Positions 58,700 to 64,000 of a stretch of DNA of 64,000 bases are shown piece after piece. This DNA is from Salminus brasiliensis (lineage: Eukaryota > Chordata > Actinopteri > Characiformes > Bryconidae), in contig NC_132893.1 of assembly GCF_030463535.1 (NCBI RefSeq), positions 19,762,027 to 19,826,026 of the forward strand, in the 5' to 3' direction. A program made the position numbers and the translations under genes. Below the pieces are notes generated by a model, which saw only the letters and a list, made by a program, of their open reading frames with translations, did no database searches and was not told the origin of the DNA. Every line of letters starts with the position of its first letter. Within the stretch, counting starts at the first letter, position 1.

Positions 58700-58830
58700 C
58701 TCTAAAAAAGGGGTTCTTCAAGAGTTCTTTAACAAAGGCAATAGTTTGGATGTTTCATAGATGTTCTATATACCACCAGAAGGGTCCACTATTGTAAGCC
58801 AAACAAACCCCTTCTCAGTGTTCTATAGAA
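58700..58830. repeat. AAAGAACC/GGTTCTT dispersed repeat, diverged
   Basis: AAAAAGGGGTTCTTCAAGAGTTC and TTCTATAGAACCCTGAAC fit the family but with more changes. Confidence 0.45.
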
Positions 58831-59259
58831 CCCTGAACTGAATCCATACAGTAGCTGGAGAGCACAGAGCTATATTAGTGTTGAGTTGTTTTAATTCTGT
58901 GCTATATAGAAACAACAGGATGTGGTAAAAGTTTTAAAGAAGTATGCAGTGGCAGTTATATTCATTTAAATATGAATAATGATATATGAAATAAATATAA
59001 TAAATATGAAATGAAAACGCAGAGTAATAGACTGAGTGGTATTAAATGGTATGTAAATTAAGTAGCTAGCTCGCTAACATTATCTTACAGTTCCCCTACT
59101 AGAGTCCCTCTTCGTGCTTTTCCCTCAGGCTTAGGCTAGATATATAAATAAAAATGCATTCTCACAATTAAGAAATAAGGAGAACAGGGCCTTCCATCCA
59201 ATTTCTGTCTGATTTCAATCAAACAAATTTTTTATTTATTTATTTAATTTTTTTACCCC

Positions 59260-59602
59260 TACTTCCTTCAATGTTGTTCCCAACACTAGGAGAGTAAAGA
59301 CTTAACACGTCTCCTGCTATACATGCAAACTGTGGCAAAAGCAGTATCACTGGGCAGCCAACACGCTCAGAGGAAAGCACCAGGTCACCAGCTAACAGGC
59401 ACCTGTTGCTGGCCAACATCGCACCTACAGTGATGAGGGGCGAGAGCACCATCTACCCACCTGGAGACAGCACAGCCAGTTGTGCTCTCTTAGACTCTCT
59501 TAGGCCGCTGATGGCAAGGCGACATGGCTCTGGATTTGAACTTGTGACTCCCTGGCCATAGTGGCAGTGGAATAGACCACTGAGACACTCAAAGCCCCCT
59601 TG
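59260..59602 (-). repeat. tRNA-derived SINE-like sequence, minus strand
   Basis: On the minus strand, a head near 59600 carries an A-box-like GTGTCTCAGTGG (59577-59588) and, 45 bp on, a B-box-like GTTCAAATCC (59532-59541), correct order and spacing for a tRNA-type promoter. The body differs from the SINE at 15949, so it is a separate family. The 3' limit is uncertain. Confidence 0.6.
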
Positions 59603-59725
59603 AACTTTTTAATTGTAAATCAATGCCTATTAGTCAAATAAGTTTAATGTGGGTTATCATGGTTATCACATGGAGTTTCAGGGAGTACATTTACATTTAT
59701 GGCATTTAACAGACAGTCTTATCTA

Positions 59726-61254
59726 CAGTGTGTGCAGAATTATTAGGCAAGTTGTATTTGAGAGGATTCTTTTTATTATTGAACAACAACTATACAACTA
59801 CTCATAATTATCAAAGCTTAATATTTTTGGAAGTTGGAGTGGGTTTTTTTTAGATTTGGCTATCTTAGGAGGATATCTGATACCTGTGCAGGTAACTATT
59901 ACTGTGCAGAATTATTAGGCAACTTAATAAAAAACAAATATATACCCATCTCACTTGTTTATTTTCACCAGGTAAACCAATATAACACCACAACATTTAG
60001 AAATAAACATTTCTGACATTCAAAAACAAAACCAAAAACAAATCAGTGACCAATAGAGCCACCTTTCTTTACCATGACACTCAAAAGCCTTCGATCCATA
60101 GATTCTGTCAGTTGCTTGATCTGTTTATGATCAACATTGCGTGCAGCAGACACCACAGCCTCCCAGACACTGTTCAGAGAGGTGTACTGTTTTCCCTCCC
60201 TGTAGATCTCACATTTTATGAGGAACCACAGGTTCTCTATGGGGTTCAGATCAGGTGAACAAGGGGGCCATGTCATAATTTTTTCTTCTTTTAGACCCTT
60301 ACTGGCCAGCCACGCTGTGAAGTATTTGGATGCATGTGATGGAGCATTGTCCTGCATGAAAATCATGTTTTTCTTGAATGATACCGACTTCTTTCTGTAC
60401 CACTGCTTGAAGAAGGTGTCTTCCAGAAACTGGCAGTAGGTCTGGGAGTTGAGCTTCACTCTATCCTCAACCCGAAAAGGTCCCACAAGTTCATCTTTGA
60501 TGATACCAGCCCATACCAGTACCCTACCTCCACCTTGCTGGCGTCTGAGTTGGAGTGGAGCTCTCTGCTCTTTACTGATCCAGCATTGGGCCCATCCATC
60601 TGGCCCATCAGGAGTCACTCGCATTTCATCAGTCCATAAAACTTTCTTGACCCAGTCTTGACGTTTTATCTTATGTTTCTTGTTCAAAGGTGGTCATTTT
60701 TCAGCCTTCCTTACCTTGGCCATGTCCCCGAGTATCGCACACCTTGTGCTTTTTGATACTCCAGTAACATTGCAGCTCTGAAATATGGCAAAACTGGTGG
60801 CAAATGGCATCTTGGCAGCTTCACGCTTGATTTTCCTCAATTCATGGGCAGTTATTTTGCGCCTTTCTTTTTTCAACACGTTTCTTGCGACCCTGTTGGC
60901 TATTTGCCATGAAACGTTTGATTGTTCGGTGATCACGCTTCAAAAGTTTGGCAATTTCAAGACTGCTGCATCCCTCTGCAAGACATCTCACAATTTTTGT
61001 CTTTTCAGAGTCTGTCAAATCTCTCTTCTGACCCATTCCGCCAAAGGAAAGGAAGTTGCCTAATAATTAAGCACACCTTATATAGGGTGTTGATGTCATT
61101 AGACCACACCCCTTCTCATTACAGAGACGCACATCACCTGACTTACTTGATTGGTAGTTGGCTTTCAAGCCTATAGAGCTTGGAGTAGGACAACATGTAT
61201 AAAAAGGATGATGTGATCAAAATACTCATTTGCCTAATAATTCTGCACACAGTG
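59726..61254 (-). mobile_element. complete Tc1/mariner transposon (DD37E), 1529 bp
   Basis: The left 25 bases (CAGTGTGTGCAGAATTATTA + GGCAA) and the complement of the right 25 differ at one position. Both ends are flanked by TA (59724-59725 and 61255-61256), the Tc1/mariner target duplication. A second copy of the core TGTGCAGAATTATTAGGCAA lies inside on the left (59903-59922) and a near copy on the right (61056-61076), about 177 bp from each end: inverted/direct-repeat ends where transposase would bind twice. The element carries one transposase gene on the minus strand. Clean ends and only two disabling changes suggest a fairly recent insertion. Confidence 0.95.
60043..61036 (-). pseudogene. 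Tc1/mariner transposase, DD37E, one frameshift and one stop
   Basis: About 331 codons from ATG at 61036. The N-terminal helix-turn-helix (LTDSEKTKIVRCLAEG, then RDHRTIKRF) would bind the end repeats. A net one-base shift lies in the T6 run at 60868-60873: the first frame ends at 60842 and the next continues with RRKITAHELRKIKREA. A TGA at 60694-60696 then interrupts before PPLNKKHK. The catalytic domain is intact: Asp in LWTDE, Asp in MQDNAPSH, and Glu in NPIENLW. The second Asp and the Glu are separated by 37 residues (my count), so DD37E rather than the DD34E of classic Tc1. DD37E elements (called TRT in vertebrates, as I recall) are known. This copy cannot make full-length enzyme. Confidence 0.92.
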
Positions 61255-61256
61255 TA

Positions 61257-61960
61257 GAGTGACTCTTAACAATTTACAGATTTTAAATGATGAGGTCAAA
61301 CTTTCAATTAGCACACTAAATGAATGGCTTAAATGGCTTGATGGATTGTGTATTTGGTTAGGGGGGAATGCAGATTTTGGCACAGTGGACCTGAGCCTAA
61401 GGCTGGAAATCATTGTTTTACTGTAAACAGTACACTTCATTACATTCACAGTGCTATGCTAACACAATGCTTCATTAAAATCCACTCCTTGAAATCCACT
61501 TCACATACGAAAAGCCTGGCATCACTAATTCAGATGTTTCTTTCCTCCGTAGGAACATGCAGCAGCATTTGACTCAACCTTAGGTTTGTGACAGCAGTGT
61601 CAAACTTAAGGTTCAAGCAGAAAGTTAGCAAACCTCAACCTGATTGTAACCTGGATGAGAAGATTATGTGGAATAAACACTATGAAATCTTCCTTTACCT
61701 GAACTTACCTGCACTGTGGAATTTCTTGAAATTCCAGCACAATTAAATGACTTTCTTTCAGAATAAGGCAGTTTGTTTATCTGCCATAATTTACTGCAAT
61801 TGGTAATATTTGGTAAAACTGCTTTCAAATTTCCAATTCAATTAACTTAACTTATTTCACTTATGTTGGTCCAACTTTTTTTTTGTGTGTGTGTCTACGC
61901 TAGAGTTAATCTACTCCTGACAGTCTTGGCAAATACTTACAGTGAAAGTGACCAGATGGC
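61257..61960. other. non-coding stretch
   Basis: No gene or repeat recognised. Confidence 0.4.
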
Positions 61961-62300
61961 AGGCGATTCTGGCCCAAATACAGCCCTGTTAAGACACTCA
62001 CGGGTTGGTTGTGGCAATAGTAAATGTATTCTGGGCCAAAAGCAACCCAGCTGTGGCAGCCACATTTAAGAATCGTCATGGCATTTGAACTTGGGGCCAC
62101 ATGTGGCCCACATGCAGCCGACCATGTAAAATGTTTGTGCTATTTTGGCCCAATTCTGGCCCAACTGGAGCCAGCTGTGACTGTGTTCCTGCGCCCTTAT
62201 TCATCCAAAATTACCATCGCCACTCCATGACGGTCTGTGAGCCGAATGAAAGTGTAAGTGTGGGCCAGAACTGGGCCCTGACCTGTTTGATATCTGGGTG
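61961..62300. repeat. TGGCCCA/GGGCCA-rich degenerate repeat
   Basis: Recurrent CTGGCCCAAATAC, TCTGGGCCAAAAGC, GGGGCCACATGTGGCCCACA, TTTTGGCCCAATTCTGGCCC and GTGGGCCAGAACTGGGCC. A short-period, partly palindromic dispersed repeat of a kind widespread in teleosts. Confidence 0.65.
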
Positions 62301-64000
62301 GTCACTGTAATGACCAGCCAGCAAAGAACCACATTCAGCTACCTTGAACATGGTAACTTTCTCTAACCCCCAATGACAACAAGGCTGGGCAATTAACTTA
62401 GCCATAGAAGATGACTGTACATCCAAGGGGAAAGACAAGACACTGGTGATGAGTAAAACAAGGGTGAATGACATGACCTATATATTAATTAATAGAAAAT
62501 ATGAGCTTCATACTCAGTGTGGAACCCATGTAAATATTTTTAAAAAAATATTTAACATACTTAATTTTCTTTATTTTATAATTCTTTAAGAACATTTAGA
62601 AGAATGTCAAGTCAATTGATCTCAACTTGGCTTGTTTTCTTATAATTAACCAGTTCTAACCACAACCCGTCCTATGCTTTTTTAAGTTAACTTGCATAAC
62701 TGTACTTCTGAGTTCTTGTGTATTTGAATTCATTGCTGATGCATTTTTACAAATATTCAACCAAATGAATGTAAAATCCCTGCAGGTATTCTAAATCTTT
62801 GTGTAAGGCCTATTACTGTCAAATAGTTGCTGCACCACATACCACTGCATCATCCATCACCAAACCATATAAATGTTAAAAAAATTGTTAAATACGGACA
62901 CTTTGTGTTTTCACTCCAGTATGTCTTGGGTAACTAACTAAACTGCGGACACCGTACTCAAACATTCACTTAAAGGACCCATATGCTAAATTTTTTTATA
63001 TTGTTTCAGTCTGTGCTTTCATATGTTCTCTTTTTGTGGATTTTGCTGATCATACACTTGCTTCTGCTACGTTCTTTTGCTTTTGAATTTTGACACATTT
63101 TACAAGTGGGTGGGTCTATCACAAAAAGCAAGTCCAGCTACCTAGACGTGAAAACTCTTTCAGTGAGTGCTCATCGGTGAGAGTGGAAACTTAGATTGTC
63201 TGCAGCTACTGCACCTAACCACTGATCAAGTGTGAACTGTTATTAATCAGAATGCAGAAACTACTATAAATGATTTGGTATCAGTTAAGTATATATTTTG
63301 GAGTCCCACAGGGTTCTATTTTAAGGTCTATGAAACTGACAGTAATTCGGAAAGAACTGCAGTTTTGGGGGTGAAGAACTGAAGTGTGGGCCTATGTCCA
63401 GGGTTCAAGGAGTTAGGTAAAGATGTTTACTACTGTCTACTCCCCCTCTGGTTCAACAACGCCAAGAACAAGCCAAGAAACCACATGGGGCAGTGTTTAT
63501 AGAGTCCAGAGTTCACATACTCTCCTTCAGATCCATCAGCGTCTTTTCATTATTCATTCCCACAATCCTGGACCGCAGTCACTGTTTTGAATAGGGTATC
63601 ACCTCATGGCACCAATAATATTGCATAATCCTAGAAGATTTTTTTACATTGGAAATTTGGTCTCAAACAATGACTTCATGCAATGACTTCGCCTTACACT
63701 GCTATTGTTTTCTCTTCTACTTGAACAATTAAAATACTTACTGGAGTCCCATATGGTGTAGGATAGGATGATTCTAAGGGCCTGTGACAGACAGGGCCCT
63801 AAAAATTTATTAATTGAGTATTTTGGTAGAATTGTTAGAGTTGTGTGTAATTTCTTTTCACGGTGCGCCTTACTTATCACCTGTAGCTGTCTTTTCTGTT
63901 TTCCACCCTTGCACCTTCCTCCTTTTTGTGAAACGCTGGTGCCCTCTGTAGGCCAGAGCATGAAGCGTAGGACTTCTAGACTGATCATATCATGTAAGTG
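62301..64000. other. non-coding stretch to the window end
   Basis: AT-rich with short chance open frames, the longest 114 codons on the minus strand at 63644-63988 with no domain. It may continue into a gene outside the window, but nothing here shows it. Confidence 0.4.

Overview
The window looks like nuclear DNA of a bony fish. It is mostly AT-rich and non-coding, with short dinucleotide runs, tRNA-derived SINEs, several Tc1/mariner-type elements, LINE fragments and minisatellites of kinds common in teleosts. The only intact protein genes are two UDP-glucuronosyltransferases whose coding sequence is one exon, the teleost UGT5 arrangement. An otophysan (characin or catfish relative) is my guess from the look of the dispersed repeats. 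It is inference only.

Layout. From 1 to about 42 kb I find no protein-coding gene. This part holds SINE copies (533-745, 9690-9815, 15949-16235), a 74-bp-period array (3083-3740) with a related copy at 21230-21640, and a decayed Tc1-like element interrupted by an LTR-like sequence (7365-8840). That LTR-like sequence has a second copy at 35615-36316. There are also short TA-flanked Tc1/mariner-type elements, TTAC-rich arrays (23.1-24.0 and 26.0-26.5 kb), a 57-bp-type array (32.6-33.2 kb), a near-perfect palindrome with an AT core (31666-31789), a 353-bp palindromic element (33953-34305), and LINE remnants. A few complex, low-repeat stretches (around 12.2, 16.4, 22.4 and 38.2 kb) could be conserved non-coding elements, but only alignment can show that.

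From 42 to 57.5 kb lies the UGT5 pair, both on the minus strand. Each has a predicted short non-coding first exon, a 231- or 277-bp intron and a single coding exon of 533 codons. A near-consensus HNF1 site sits at the same place in both promoters. Between the genes lie LINE debris, a transposon copy and a 6.6-kb minisatellite of about 110 units of 60 bp (48320-54885). This array carries a consensus CCAAT/NF-Y motif in most units and shows nested higher-order duplication.

From 57.5 to 64 kb there is a tRNA-derived SINE-like sequence and a complete Tc1/mariner element (59726-61254). The element has a TA target duplication, inverted/direct end repeats and a transposase with DD37E spacing. The transposase is broken by one frameshift and one stop.

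How the parts work together. The two UGTs are tandem paralogues that would conjugate small lipophilic compounds in the ER. Their C-terminal two-thirds are almost identical, silent sites included, while the N-terminal acceptor-binding part has diverged. That pattern suggests gene conversion of the donor half with diversification of the acceptor half. The minisatellite lies upstream of one gene and just downstream of the other, so it could bear on their regulation or on unequal exchange. Neither has been tested.
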